A stretch of 64,000 nt of DNA from Rhodoferax saidenbachensis (GCF_001955715.1 NZ_CP019239.1:1364001-1428000), one strand, 5' to 3'. Numbered from the stretch's first letter, positions 44,624-53,332 are shown. The notes: generated by a model from the letters alone, not told the origin. Translations and numbers: made by a program.

Positions 44624-45367
44624 ATGCAACTTCAGGACATTCTCTATTCGCAGGGCTTTGGCACACGCCGCGTGTGTGCCGGCCTCATCCAGCAGGGCTT
44701 GGTGCAGGTTTATATGCCAAATGAGCCTCTAGCCCCCGTCACCTGTGCGCAAGCAGCTACTGAATTTGTAGCGGAAGGCCTGCGTTTCCGGGTCCAGGGC
44801 GTGGACTGGCCGTACTACGAGCGCGCCTACCTGATGCTGCACAAGCCCACGGCCACCGAGTGTTCGCAAAAACCGTCCACCTACCCCAGCATCTACACAC
44901 TGCTGCCGTCACCGCTGCGCCTGCGCCCGCAAAAGGCGGCGGTGCAGGGCGTGCAGGCGGTGGGTCGGCTGGACCAGGACACCACCGGACTGCTGCTGCT
45001 CACCGACGACGGCAAGTTCATCCACCGCATGAGTTCGCCGCGCCACCATGTCCCCAAGGTCTACGAAGTGACTGTCAAGCATCCGCTGGACGACAAACAG
45101 GTGCAAAAGCTGCTCAGCGGTGTGGTACTGGACGACGACCCCAAGCCGGTACGCGCTGCAGCCTGCGAAGCGGTGGGCGAATTCCACCTGCGCCTGACGC
45201 TGACCGAGGGCAAATACCACCAGGTCAAACGCATGGTCGCTGCCGTGAGCAACCGGGTCGAAGGCCTGCACCGCTCGCAGATAGGCGGTCTGCGCTTGCC
45301 CGACGATCTGGCCCCAGGGCAGTGGAAATGGTTGACAGCGGCTGATCTGGCGCAAATTTCGGCGTAA
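44624..45367 (+). CDS. rsuA: RsuA-family pseudouridine synthase
   Basis: A 247-residue rRNA pseudouridine synthase, likely acting on 16S position 516 by family. The start at 44624 gives MQLQDILYSQGFGTRRVCAG, a short S4 RNA-binding domain. The catalytic region has AYLMLHKPTATECSQKPSTY, the Asp motif GRLDQDTTGLLLLTDDGKFI, KVYEVTVKHPLDD, and LTEGKYHQVKRMVAAVSN. Two odd points are visible. A dispersed-repeat copy encodes EPLAPVTCAQAATEFVA inside the S4 part. A stretch RLRPQKAAVQGV near residue 105 also looks longer than usual. The pseudouridylated position is an inference. Confidence 0.9.
   Translation: MQLQDILYSQGFGTRRVCAGLIQQGLVQVYMPNEPLAPVTCAQAATEFVAEGLRFRVQGVDWPYYERAYLMLHKPTATECSQKPSTYPSIYTLLPSPLRLRPQKAAVQGVQAVGRLDQDTTGLLLLTDDGKFIHRMSSPRHHVPKVYEVTVKHPLDDKQVQKLLSGVVLDDDPKPVRAAACEAVGEFHLRLTLTEGKYHQVKRMVAAVSNRVEGLHRSQIGGLRLPDDLAPGQWKWLTAADLAQISA
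44731..44772 (+). repeat. 42-bp dispersed element, copy in the S4 domain of rsuA
   Basis: AGCCC (44731-44735, within GAGCCTCTAGCCC), 11 bases, GCGCAAGCAGC (44747-44757) and the stem GCTACTGAATTTGTAGC (44756-44772), perfectly paired with C-G at the fifth position where most copies have T-A. This is the only in-gene copy in sense orientation. It is read L-A-P-V-T-C-A-Q-A-A-T-E-F-V-A. Confidence 0.88.
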
Positions 45368-45440
45368 CTGCCTGTAAAGCAGGCAGAAAAGCAGGGCCCG
45401 GCCGCTACACTGGCGGCCACTTGCAAAGCGACGCCCTCCT

Positions 45441-46439
45441 GTGACCCTTCTGAAACGACTTTTGGCCCTGTGTGTGGCGTCCCTGGCTTTGGCCAGTGGT
45501 GCCCAGACGCCAGTGGCATCTCCCCCCCCTCCCGCTGCCCCCATCTTTGTACTGAATTCGCTCGAAGCCAGCATCAGCGTGGTGGACCCGGAAACTTGGA
45601 CCGAGCTGCGGCGCATCCCCACCGGCAAGGAGCCGCACCACCTGTACCCCACGCCCGACGGCAAGTCCGTGATCGTGGCCAACGCGCTGGGTGACTCGCT
45701 GCTGTTCCTGGAACCCAGGACGGGTGCGGTGCAGCGTACCGTACGCGGCATTCTGGACCCCTACCAACTGCGCTTTTCACCCGACATGCAGTGGCTGGTG
45801 ATCGCCGGCAACCGGCTCAACCACGTGGACATTTACCGCTGGGATGGCAAGGAACTGACCCTGGCCAAACGCATCGCCACCGGCAAGACGCCCAGCCACC
45901 TCTGGATCAACAGCAAGAGCACCACGGTCTACGCCACCATGCAGGAGAGTGACGAACTGGTGATGATTGACCTCAAGACCCAGACCCTGCAATGGCGCGG
46001 TTCCACAGGCTCGCTGCCGGCTGACGTGTTCGGCACAGCGGATGACAAATTCATCCTGCTGGGCCTCACCGGGGGTACGGGCGTGGAGGTGTATGACGTG
46101 AGTGGTGCCAAGCCCCGCTGGGTCAAGACCATTCCCACCGGCGCCGGGGCGCATGCCTTTCGCAGCGCGGGAGACAAGCGCCACGTGTTTGTGAGTAACC
46201 GCGTGGCCAACACCATCAGCAAGATCGACACCCAGACCATGACCGTGGTGGACCAGTTTGCCGTGCCCGGCGGCCCGGACTGCATGGACCTGTCCAGCGA
46301 CGGCCGCTACCTGTACGTGGCCTCGCGCTGGGCCAAAAAACTCAGCGTGATCGACACGGGAACGCGCCAACTGGTGCGACAAATAACTGTAGGAAAATCA
46401 CCGCATGGAGTCTGGACCCAAGACCACGCCCCGCGCTGA
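45441..46439 (+). CDS. YncE-like seven-bladed beta-propeller protein, exported
   Basis: A 332-residue protein with a signal peptide (LLKRLLALCVASLALASGAQ after the GTG start at 45441). About seven repeats follow of the YVTN/NHL-like type: APIFVLNSLEASISVVDPET, LYPTPDGKSVIVANALGDSL, HAFRSAGDKRHVFVSNRVAN, and MDLSSDGRYLYVASRWAKKL. Such propellers are periplasmic and often bind partner proteins or small ligands; no catalytic site is evident. It is immediately followed by the polysaccharide deacetylase gene, and the two are probably co-transcribed, which hints at a cell-envelope or exopolysaccharide role. Confidence 0.88.
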   Translation: MTLLKRLLALCVASLALASGAQTPVASPPPPAAPIFVLNSLEASISVVDPETWTELRRIPTGKEPHHLYPTPDGKSVIVANALGDSLLFLEPRTGAVQRTVRGILDPYQLRFSPDMQWLVIAGNRLNHVDIYRWDGKELTLAKRIATGKTPSHLWINSKSTTVYATMQESDELVMIDLKTQTLQWRGSTGSLPADVFGTADDKFILLGLTGGTGVEVYDVSGAKPRWVKTIPTGAGAHAFRSAGDKRHVFVSNRVANTISKIDTQTMTVVDQFAVPGGPDCMDLSSDGRYLYVASRWAKKLSVIDTGTRQLVRQITVGKSPHGVWTQDHAPR

Positions 46440-46440
46440 C

Positions 46441-47241
46441 ATGCACCGTGCTGCGCTGCAAATTGCTACTTTTTTAGTAGCTGCTTGCGCAAGTGCTGCG
46501 GGGGCTGCAGGCACAAATGCCTGTGAAAACCCGGTGTACCTGACACTGGACACCGGGCACATGGAAGTGGCCCCCATGATGGCCGAAGTCCTCAAACGCC
46601 AGCAAGTGCGTGTCACCTTCTTCGTGGCCAATGAACGTACCAAGGTGGCCGATGGCAGTCTGGGCAATGCCTGGGGCAGCTGGTGGCGGTCCGTGGCGGC
46701 CGACGGGCACGAATTTGCCTCCCACACCTACGACCACGTGGTCTGGCGCGGTGACTTGCCGGGCGTGAAGCCCAGCTTTCGCATGCAGCCCACCGCAGGC
46801 GCGTTGGAGGGCCGCGAGTTCACCTGGGACGCCGCCAAATACTGCGAACAGATTGAGCGTGCCGCCCGCCGCATCGAAGACTTCACCGGCAAAAAAAGCC
46901 TGCCCCTGTTTCGCGCACCCAGCGGCAAGACCTCTCCGCGGCTGTTGGCAGTGGCCGAGTCTTGCGGGTATGCGCATGTGGGCTGGGCGCCGGCCGGTTT
47001 TCTGGGGGACGAACTGCCAAGCGAGAAATACAGCAACGAGATGCTGCTGCAAAAGGCGCTGCGCGATATCCGCAAGGGTGACATCCTGATGGCGCATCTG
47101 GGCATCTGGTCCCGCAAGGACCCCTGGGCGCCCGCCGTGCTGGAGCCGCTGATCGTCGGGCTCAAGGCCAAGGGTTTTTGTTTTGACACACTGCGCAACC
47201 ATCCGGCCTACAAGGACTGGATCGCCGCGCACGGAGGCTAG
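46441..47241 (+). CDS. polysaccharide deacetylase family protein, exported
   Basis: A 266-residue NodB-homology protein that would deacetylate an N-acetylated or O-acetylated glycan in the envelope. Metal-site motifs are VYLTLDTGHMEVAPMMAEVL (Asp), FASHTYDHVVW (H-x-x-x-H) and FRAPSGKTSPRLLAVAESCG; a late IRKGDILMAHLG supplies the second His. The start at 46441 gives a neat signal peptide (MHRAALQIATFLVAACASAA). An ATG at 46405 with AGGA upstream would add 12 polar residues and overlap the preceding gene. The hydrophobic core of the signal peptide is encoded by a copy of the dispersed repeat. Confidence 0.87.
   Translation: MHRAALQIATFLVAACASAAGAAGTNACENPVYLTLDTGHMEVAPMMAEVLKRQQVRVTFFVANERTKVADGSLGNAWGSWWRSVAADGHEFASHTYDHVVWRGDLPGVKPSFRMQPTAGALEGREFTWDAAKYCEQIERAARRIEDFTGKKSLPLFRAPSGKTSPRLLAVAESCGYAHVGWAPAGFLGDELPSEKYSNEMLLQKALRDIRKGDILMAHLGIWSRKDPWAPAVLEPLIVGLKAKGFCFDTLRNHPAYKDWIAAHGG
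46465..46506 (-). repeat. 42-bp dispersed element, copy in a signal-peptide coding region
   Basis: Read on the minus strand: AGCCC (46506-46502), 11 bases, GCGCAAGCAGCTAC (46490-46477) and the stem GCTACTAAAAAAGTAGC (46481-46465), perfectly paired with a C-G at the fifth position. It matches the consensus over all fixed positions. On the plus strand it encodes A-T-F-L-V-A-A-C-A-S-A-A-G-A of the deacetylase signal peptide. Confidence 0.9.
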
Positions 47242-47243
47242 GC

Positions 47244-48188
47244 TTGAGCGGGCTCATCAATGGCATGGTGGAAGGCTTTGCGCAACTGCAGACCTGGTTG
47301 TTTGAAGCGCTGGTGCAGCCGCTGATGTTTGCCACCGGCTTGGCCGGTTTTCTGGAAAATGGGTATGACGCCACCGGCTGGTTTCTGGTTGGGCTGATCC
47401 AGCTCGCCGTCATGCTGCTGGTGATCGTGCCATTGCAGCGTTGGCGCCCGGTGGAGCCGGTGACTGACCGCGTCGCCATCCGCACGGATATTCTGTACAC
47501 GCTGATCCAGCGCCTGGGTGTGTTCCGCGTGGCGTTGTTTTTCCTGATCGATCCACTGTTTGACGCCATGTTTGGCTGGGGCCGCGTGGCCGGTCTGCCT
47601 ACGTTTCATCTGGACGATGTCTGGCCCGGCGTGACCGACCTGGCCTGGGTGTCCTGGCTGATGTACCTGGTGGTGTTTGACTTTCTCAACTACTGGATAC
47701 ACCGCGCACAGCACGGATTCTCATGGTGGTGGCAGTTGCATGCGCTGCACCATTCGCAGCGCCAGATGACGCTGTGGAGCGACAACCGCAACCACCTGCT
47801 CGACGACCTGATACGCGACGCACTGGTGGCCGTCGCAGCCCAACTCATCGGCATTGCGCCGGGACAGTTTGTGGCCGTGGTGGCCTTTACCCAACTGTGT
47901 GAAAACCTGCAGCATGCCAATTTGCGCCTGTGGTTTGGCACGGTGGGAGAGCGCCTGTGGGTCAGCCCGCGTTTTCACCGCCTACACCACAGCGTGGAGG
48001 CAGACCGACGCGGTGCCAACTTCGGCGTGTTGCTGCCGTGGTGGGACATGTTGTTTGGCACGGCCGATTTTGCGTTGCGCTACGACCCCACGGGGGTGCG
48101 CGATCAGGTGGAGGAGGGCGTGGATTACGGGCGCGGTTTCTGGGCGCAGCAGTGGCTGGGCCTCAAGCGCCTGTGGCAGCGCGCCTGA
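47244..48188 (+). CDS. sterol desaturase / fatty acid hydroxylase family membrane protein
   Basis: A 314-residue membrane di-iron protein. The TTG start at 47244 is backed by GGAGG at 47233-47237, inside the end of the preceding gene; the first in-frame ATG (47265) has no such site. About four TM segments are seen. The three His clusters of the superfamily are present: HRAQHGFSW, HALHHSQRQ and HRLHHSVEAD. A hydroxylation or desaturation of a lipid is implied; the substrate is unknown. Co-directional with the deacetylase and EI24 genes, it suggests an envelope-linked group. Confidence 0.9.
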   Translation: MSGLINGMVEGFAQLQTWLFEALVQPLMFATGLAGFLENGYDATGWFLVGLIQLAVMLLVIVPLQRWRPVEPVTDRVAIRTDILYTLIQRLGVFRVALFFLIDPLFDAMFGWGRVAGLPTFHLDDVWPGVTDLAWVSWLMYLVVFDFLNYWIHRAQHGFSWWWQLHALHHSQRQMTLWSDNRNHLLDDLIRDALVAVAAQLIGIAPGQFVAVVAFTQLCENLQHANLRLWFGTVGERLWVSPRFHRLHHSVEADRRGANFGVLLPWWDMLFGTADFALRYDPTGVRDQVEEGVDYGRGFWAQQWLGLKRLWQRA

Positions 48189-48221
48189 AATCGGGCGCGC
48201 GTGCAACACTACACTAGCGCC

Positions 48222-49097
48222 ATGCATCTTCTGCTCGATTCCTTCTGGCGCGCGGTGGCCTACTGCCTGCGCCCCCGCATCATCCTGTTGTCCCTGTTGC
48301 CACTGGTTCTGATGATCTCGCTGACGGCCGGGCTGGGTTACTTTTTCTGGGATGCGGCCATGGACCAGGTGCGCATGGCACTGGAATCCTTTTCGCTGCT
48401 GAACCAGGCCTTGGAATGGCTGCAGAGCATGGGTGTGGGCCAACTCAAGATGGTGCTGGTGCCATTGATCGTGGTGTTTGGTGTCACGCCCTTGATCGTG
48501 GTGTTGTCCCTGCTCGTGGTGGCCTTGCTGATGACGCCCGTGATGGTGAACCTGGTGGCGCGGCGCCGCTTTCCGGATCTGGAGCAAAAGCAGGGCGCGT
48601 CTTTCCTGCGCAGTCTCGTCTGGTCGGTGGGCTCCACGGTGGCAGCGCTGGTGGCGCTGGTGGTGTCGGTCCCGCTGTGGTGGGTGCCGCCATTGATTCT
48701 GGTGTTGCCGCCGCTGATCTGGGGCTGGCTGACCTACCGTGTGCTGGCGTTTGATGCGCTGGCTGCACATGCGTCTGCCGAAGAACGGCAGGAACTGTTT
48801 CGCCGCCACCGCGGCTGGCTGTTAGGCATGGGGGTGTTTGCCGGGTATCTGGGCGCGGCGCCCAGTCTGCTGTGGGCCTCGGGTGCCCTGCTTGCCGCTG
48901 CATTTTTTGTCTTTCTGTTGCCCCTCGCAATCTGGATTTACACGCTGGTGTTTGCCTTTGCGTCCCTGTGGTTCACCCACTACTGCCTGGCGGCTTTGCG
49001 TGACCTGCGTGCGCAACGCGCCGCCCAGGAAGTTGTTGAGGAGGCCGCCGAGGTGGTGGCTCCAGTTGCGCCCGCCTTGCCGCTGGAGGCGCCATGA
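48222..49097 (+). CDS. EI24-domain (CysZ-like) membrane protein
   Basis: A 291-residue protein starting MHLLLDSFWRAVAYCLRPRI with about five or six TM segments (near 22-45, 75-110, 135-185 and 205-255). The family pattern LVARRRFPDLEQKQ followed by LPPLIWGWLTYRVLAFDALA is typical of EI24 proteins, the group that includes the sulfate permease CysZ. Transport of sulfate is not demonstrated by any visible residue. It ends in an Ala/Val/Glu tail. Its stop overlaps the start of the CinA-like gene (ATGA). Confidence 0.85.
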   Translation: MHLLLDSFWRAVAYCLRPRIILLSLLPLVLMISLTAGLGYFFWDAAMDQVRMALESFSLLNQALEWLQSMGVGQLKMVLVPLIVVFGVTPLIVVLSLLVVALLMTPVMVNLVARRRFPDLEQKQGASFLRSLVWSVGSTVAALVALVVSVPLWWVPPLILVLPPLIWGWLTYRVLAFDALAAHASAEERQELFRRHRGWLLGMGVFAGYLGAAPSLLWASGALLAAAFFVFLLPLAIWIYTLVFAFASLWFTHYCLAALRDLRAQRAAQEVVEEAAEVVAPVAPALPLEAP

Positions 49098-49903
49098 ATT
49101 TTGGTCTGGTCATCATCGGTGACGAAATACTGTCCGGCAAACGTGCCGACAAACACCTGGCCAAAGCCATCGAGTTGCTGGGCGCACGTGGTTTGCAGGT
49201 GGCGTATGCCGACTACGTGGGGGACGCACCCGAGCGTATCACCGCTACGCTCCAGCGCGCGTTTGCCTCCGGGGACGTGGTGTTTTCGTTTGGCGGCATT
49301 GGTGCTACGCCGGATGACCATACGCGCCAGTGCGCTGCCAAGGCGCTCGGTCGTGAACTGGCCCTGCACCCCCAGGCCCAGGCATTGATCCTGGAGCGCA
49401 TGGCAGATATTGCGCGTGAGCAGGGGCTGCCTTACGAGCCCAATCGCAGTGACAATTTACACCGCCTGAACATGGGTACGTTTCCAGTGGGTGCAGAGAT
49501 CATTCCCAACCCTTACAACAAGATTCCCGGGTTTAGCTGCACGGGCGCAGGCGGGGGGCGTGTTTACTTTGTACCGGGATTTCCGGTGATGGCTTGGCCC
49601 ATGGTGGAGTGGGTGCTGGACACCCATTACGCGCATCTGTTTGCGCGCGGCGCTTGGGCAGAACAATCCGTGATCGTGTTCGGCGCCATGGAGTCCACCT
49701 TGACGCCCCTCATGGAGGAGATTGAACGCCAATATGCGGTGAAAGTGTTCAGTCTTCCCAGCGTGGACCACCCTGAATATGGTCGGCATATCGAGCTGGG
49801 TGTGAAGGGCTTGCCTGCGCAGGTGGCGCAGGCCTATGGTGTTCTGCGCCAGGGGCTGGTCGCCTTGCAGGCCTCGCTTGGCCCTGAATTGGTGCGTTCC
49901 TGA
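49094..49903 (+). CDS. CinA N-terminal / molybdopterin-binding domain protein
   Basis: A 269-residue protein starting MNFGLVIIGDEILSGKRADK, with VFSFGGIGATPDDHTRQCAA, the MoaB/Mog-like (MoCF) fold found in the N-terminal half of CinA. The C-terminal nicotinamide-nucleotide amidase domain of full CinA is absent, so competence-linked NMN deamidation is not expected from this chain alone. NLHRLNMGTFPVGAEIIPNP and VPGFPVMAWPMVEWVLD follow the family. It is translationally coupled to the EI24 gene. Confidence 0.88.
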   Translation: MNFGLVIIGDEILSGKRADKHLAKAIELLGARGLQVAYADYVGDAPERITATLQRAFASGDVVFSFGGIGATPDDHTRQCAAKALGRELALHPQAQALILERMADIAREQGLPYEPNRSDNLHRLNMGTFPVGAEIIPNPYNKIPGFSCTGAGGGRVYFVPGFPVMAWPMVEWVLDTHYAHLFARGAWAEQSVIVFGAMESTLTPLMEEIERQYAVKVFSLPSVDHPEYGRHIELGVKGLPAQVAQAYGVLRQGLVALQASLGPELVRS

Positions 49904-49906
49904 TAT

Positions 49907-49923
49907 TGCACCAATTTCGTGCA
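49907..49923. promoter_or_regulatory. probable NtrC binding site upstream of glnA
   Basis: TGCACCAATTTCGTGCA is a 17-bp dyad that fits the enteric NtrC consensus (TGCAC, spacer, GTGCA). A second half-site TTTTGGTGCA lies at 49940-49949. Both stand 160-180 bases upstream of the expected start point of the sigma-54 promoter, a usual enhancer distance. NtrC itself is encoded 3.4 kb downstream. Confidence 0.75.
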
Positions 49924-50064
49924 TTCAGGTGGGTTTCAATTTTGGTGCATTTCGTTTCGTTGCCTCTGAGGCTGCGCGTATTCTTTGCGTAGCCGCACTC
50001 TCAAAAGCGCACGTTCTCAGGGCAAAATAGCGCGTTTTCGTGAAAATGTCTGCAGGGCGATTTT

Positions 50065-50080
50065 TGGCACAAAAGCTGCA
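50065..50080 (+). promoter_or_regulatory. sigma-54 promoter of glnA
   Basis: TGGCACAAAAGCTGCA matches the -24/-12 consensus, with GG and GC ten bases apart and CTGCA in place of TTGCA. The expected start point near 50091 gives a leader of about 49 bases before the glnA ATG at 50140. Confidence 0.8.
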
Positions 50081-50139
50081 TTGTGGACAGGGCAAACTTT
50101 TTAACAACCGTGTGCATTTTTTGCAAATAGGAGTATTTG

Positions 50140-51555
50140 ATGGCCAAGACCGTCGCTGACGTGATGAAGATGGTGAAAGAAAACGAAGTCAAGTTTGTTG
50201 ATTTCCGTTTCACCGATACCCGTGGCAAGCAGCAGCACACCACCGTGCCTGTTTCGCATTTCGACGAAGACAAGTTCACTTCCGGCCACGCATTCGACGG
50301 TTCTTCCATCGCTGGCTGGAAAGGCATTGAGGCTTCCGACATGTTGTTGATGCCCGATCCCAACACGGCCAACATCGACCCCTTCTTCGAAGAAACCACC
50401 ATCATCATGAACTGTGATGTGGTGGAGCCAACTGACGGCAAGTCCTACGACCGCGACCCACGTTCCATCGCCAAGCGCGCTGAAGCCTACCTGAAGGCTT
50501 CCGGTATTGGTGATACCGCCTACTTCGGTCCCGAGCCAGAATTCTTCATCTTCGACGGCGTTCGCTGGAGCACAGAATCCAACAACACCTTCTACGAAAT
50601 CGATGAGTACGAAGCACCCTGGAACACCGGTGCCAAGCTCGAAGGCGGCAACCGTGGCCACCGCCCCACCGTCAAGGGCGGCTATTTCCCCGTGCCTCCT
50701 GTCGACAGCACGCAAGACATGCGCGCCGAGATGTCCCTGATCCTCGAATCCCTGGGCATCCCGGTTGAAGTGTTCCACCACGAAGTGGCGGGCGCTGGCC
50801 AAAACGAAATCGGTACCCGCTTCTCCACGCTGGTGGAACGCGCTGACTGGACCATGCTGCAAAAGTACGTGGTGCACAACGTGGCCAATGCCTACGGCAA
50901 GACCGCCACGTTCATGCCCAAGCCTTACCACGGTGACAACGGTTCCGGCATGCACGTGCACCAGTCCGTGTGGAAAGATGGCAAGAACCTGTTTGCTGGC
51001 GACGGCTATGCAGGTCTGTCGGACTTCGCGCTGTACTACATCGGCGGCATCATCAAGCACGCGCGTGCCCTGAATGCCATCACCAACCCCGGCACCAACA
51101 GCTACAAGCGTCTGGTTCCTCACTTCGAAGCACCGGTGAAACTGGCGTACTCCGCCAAGAACCGTTCTGCCTCCATCCGTATTCCTTTTGTGGCAAACCC
51201 CAAAGGCCGTCGTGTGGAAGCCCGCTTCCCCGATCCACTGATGAACCCTTACCTGGGCTTTGCTGCCCTGTTGATGGCCGGTCTGGATGGCGTGGAAAAC
51301 AAGATCCATCCTGGCGAAGCCGCCTCCAAGGATCTGTACCATTTGCCTCCAGAAGAAGACAAGTTGATCCCCACCGTATGCCACAGCCTGGACCAGGCGC
51401 TGGAATGCCTGGACAAAGACCGTGCGTTCCTGACCAAGGGCGGTGTGTTCACTGACAGCATGATTGACGCCTACATCGAGCTGAAGATGACCGAAGTCAC
51501 CCGCATGCGCATGTCGGTGCACCCTGCCGAGTTCGACATGTACTTCTCCCTGTAA
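50140..51555 (+). CDS. glnA: glutamine synthetase, type I
   Basis: Central ammonia-assimilating enzyme (glutamate + NH4 + ATP to glutamine), 471 residues, dodecameric in the family. The start at 50140 follows AGGAG (50129-50133). Seen: [20 protein letters not shown], the GSSIAGW patch, [49 protein letters not shown], and [20 protein letters not shown]. The adenylylation Tyr is in [14 protein letters not shown] near residue 400, so control by GlnE is expected. Transcription appears NtrC/sigma-54-dependent from the sites just upstream. Confidence 0.98.
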   Translation: MAKTVADVMKMVKENEVKFVDFRFTDTRGKQQHTTVPVSHFDEDKFTSGHAFDGSSIAGWKGIEASDMLLMPDPNTANIDPFFEETTIIMNCDVVEPTDGKSYDRDPRSIAKRAEAYLKASGIGDTAYFGPEPEFFIFDGVRWSTESNNTFYEIDEYEAPWNTGAKLEGGNRGHRPTVKGGYFPVPPVDSTQDMRAEMSLILESLGIPVEVFHHEVAGAGQNEIGTRFSTLVERADWTMLQKYVVHNVANAYGKTATFMPKPYHGDNGSGMHVHQSVWKDGKNLFAGDGYAGLSDFALYYIGGIIKHARALNAITNPGTNSYKRLVPHFEAPVKLAYSAKNRSASIRIPFVANPKGRRVEARFPDPLMNPYLGFAALLMAGLDGVENKIHPGEAASKDLYHLPPEEDKLIPTVCHSLDQALECLDKDRAFLTKGGVFTDSMIDAYIELKMTEVTRMRMSVHPAEFDMYFSL

Positions 51556-51593
51556 TATTCGCTGCCCCTGCGGCAGCGCATGTGACAGAGATG

Positions 51594-51625
51594 AAAAGGA
51601 CGGCGCATGCCGTCCTTTTCTTTTG
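51594..51625 (+). terminator. intrinsic terminator after glnA
   Basis: AAAAGGACGGC pairs with GCCGTCCTTTT around a short GCAT centre, followed by CTTTT, 39 bases after the glnA stop. It should insulate glnA from the downstream ntrBC genes. Confidence 0.93.
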
Positions 51626-51743
51626 GGGAACCTCTGGCGTGCTTTACACCTCGAAACCCTTGGCTTGGTGTGGGACTTTTGTTTTTTGACTTTTTTGGCG
51701 CATACTGAACCAACCACCTTGCGCAGGTTTGCGTGAACATTGC

Positions 51744-52238
51744 ATGAAACCCATTTTTTTGATTCCCTTGGCAACTTGTCTGTTGGCGAACAGCGCCATG
51801 GCGCAAGAGCGCATCTACCGCTGTGGCAATGAGTACACCAACACGGTTCCAGAAGCCCAGGCCAAGCATTGCAAGCTGGTTTCGGGTGGTAACGTAACGG
51901 TTGTCCAGGCCCAGAAGCCGGGTGCCACACGTGTTGCGTCTGCCAGCCAGACCGGCCAGCCCGGACAGCGCGTGGATGCGAATGACCAGCGTGCCAAGGA
52001 TTCCGATGCCCGCCTGATTCTGGAGTCGGAGCTCAAGAAGGCAGAGGCGCGCCAGCTGGAGCTGCAAAAGGAATACAACAACGGTGAGCCTGAAAAACTG
52101 GGCCCCGAAGCGCGCAACCACCAGAAGTACCTGGACCGTGTTGCAGAACTCAAGGCCAACATCAGCCGCAATGAGAGCGACATTGCCGGCCTGCGGCGTG
52201 AGTTGGGCCGCATGCCCACAGCGACTGCGGCAAAATAG
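51744..52238 (+). CDS. exported protein of unknown function with C-terminal coiled coil
   Basis: A 164-residue protein with a signal peptide (MKPIFLIPLATCLLANSAMA). It has a short N-terminal motif ERIYRCGNEYTNTVPEAQAK followed by KHCKLVSGGN that resembles DUF4124-type domains, with two Cys about 20 residues apart. A polar linker and a charged, heptad-like helix (about 85-155, LILESELKKAEARQLELQKE) complete it. It lies between glnA and ntrB, and its stop is five bases before the ntrB start, so it is probably the first gene of an ntrBC transcript. No known link to nitrogen control exists for this family. Confidence 0.75.
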   Translation: MKPIFLIPLATCLLANSAMAQERIYRCGNEYTNTVPEAQAKHCKLVSGGNVTVVQAQKPGATRVASASQTGQPGQRVDANDQRAKDSDARLILESELKKAEARQLELQKEYNNGEPEKLGPEARNHQKYLDRVAELKANISRNESDIAGLRRELGRMPTATAAK

Positions 52239-52243
52239 CAGGC

Positions 52244-53332
52244 TTGAAAAACCCTGCACCCCCCCCGGCATCTGTTTCCGCACTGGTTCGCTTCCAGTCG
52301 TTTGACCTGTTGGCCACGCTGGTGGCTGTGGTGCGCAACGATGCGTCCGTCCTTTTTTCGAACTCTGCGCTCGAAGACGCACTGGGCACCTCACGCCGCA
52401 TGATCGTCGGCGCACTGCTGACCGACGCCTTCACCGAACCTTTCCAGCTACAGAATGCGCTGGAGGGGGCCAGCGAAAACGAATTTGCCGCCCTGCGTTA
52501 TGACGCCTGGCTCAAGCGCACGGGCTACGACCCGCTACCGGTGCACGTGATCATCACCCGTACCGAGCCTGCCGATGAAATCATTGTCGAGATGGTGCCG
52601 CTGGAGCAGCAGGCGCGCCAGGACCGTGAAGAACGCCTGGCCGAGCAGGCGCAGACCAACAAGGAACTGATCCGCAACCTCGCCCACGAGATCAAGAACC
52701 CGCTGGGCGGCATCCGTGGCGCGGCACAGTTGCTCGAGATGGAGATGGAGTCGCCCGAGCTGACCGAATACACCCAGGTCATCATCCACGAGGCCGACCG
52801 CCTGCAAAGCCTGGTGGACCGGTTGCTGGCGCCGCACCGCCGGCCGCACATGGTGGGCGATGTGAACATCCACGAAGTGTGTGAGCGCGTGCGCTCCCTG
52901 ATCCTGGCCGAGTTTCCCAAGGGGTTGCGGGTGATGCGGGACTACGACATTTCCATCCCCGAGTTCCGTGGTGACCGTGAACAGCTGATACAGACCGTTC
53001 TGAACATCGCGCACAACGCCTGCCAGGCGCTGGTGGACCGCATTGCCGCGGGTGATGCACAGCTGACATTTCGCTCCCGCGTGACCCGCCAAATCACATT
53101 TGGCAAACAGCGTTACCGGTTGGCATTGGAATTGCATGTCATTGACAACGGACCTGGTGTGCCAGATTCGATCAAGGACCGCATTTTCTATCCGCTGGTG
53201 TCGGGCAGGGAGGGCGGTTCGGGGCTGGGGCTGACATTGGCGCAAACCTTTGTACAGCAACACCATGGATTGATCGAGGTCGATAGCGTACCAGGCCGGA
53301 CGGATTTCAAAATATTGATTCCGCTACCGTAA
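52244..53332 (+). CDS. glnL: nitrogen regulation sensor kinase NtrB (NR-II)
   Basis: A soluble histidine kinase/phosphatase of 362 residues acting on NtrC and controlled by PII. The start is placed at TTG 52244 because no better codon lies upstream; the true start may be a little downstream. A PAS domain (about 15-120) begins FDLLATLVAVVRNDASVLFS. The H-box is RNLAHEIKNPLGGIRGAAQL near residue 140, and the X/N-box is QTVLNIAHNACQALVD. The G-boxes are DNGPGVPDSIKDRIFYPLVS and GGSGLGLTLAQTFV. No TM is present, as expected for NtrB. Its stop overlaps an ATG in frame with ntrC. Confidence 0.94.
   Translation: MKNPAPPPASVSALVRFQSFDLLATLVAVVRNDASVLFSNSALEDALGTSRRMIVGALLTDAFTEPFQLQNALEGASENEFAALRYDAWLKRTGYDPLPVHVIITRTEPADEIIVEMVPLEQQARQDREERLAEQAQTNKELIRNLAHEIKNPLGGIRGAAQLLEMEMESPELTEYTQVIIHEADRLQSLVDRLLAPHRRPHMVGDVNIHEVCERVRSLILAEFPKGLRVMRDYDISIPEFRGDREQLIQTVLNIAHNACQALVDRIAAGDAQLTFRSRVTRQITFGKQRYRLALELHVIDNGPGVPDSIKDRIFYPLVSGREGGSGLGLTLAQTFVQQHHGLIEVDSVPGRTDFKILIPLP

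Noticed and set aside
45368..45386. Hairpin CTGCCT / AGGCAG after the rsuA-like gene as a terminator
   Set aside because: No T-run follows on either strand and the stem is only six pairs, so it is not listed as a terminator.
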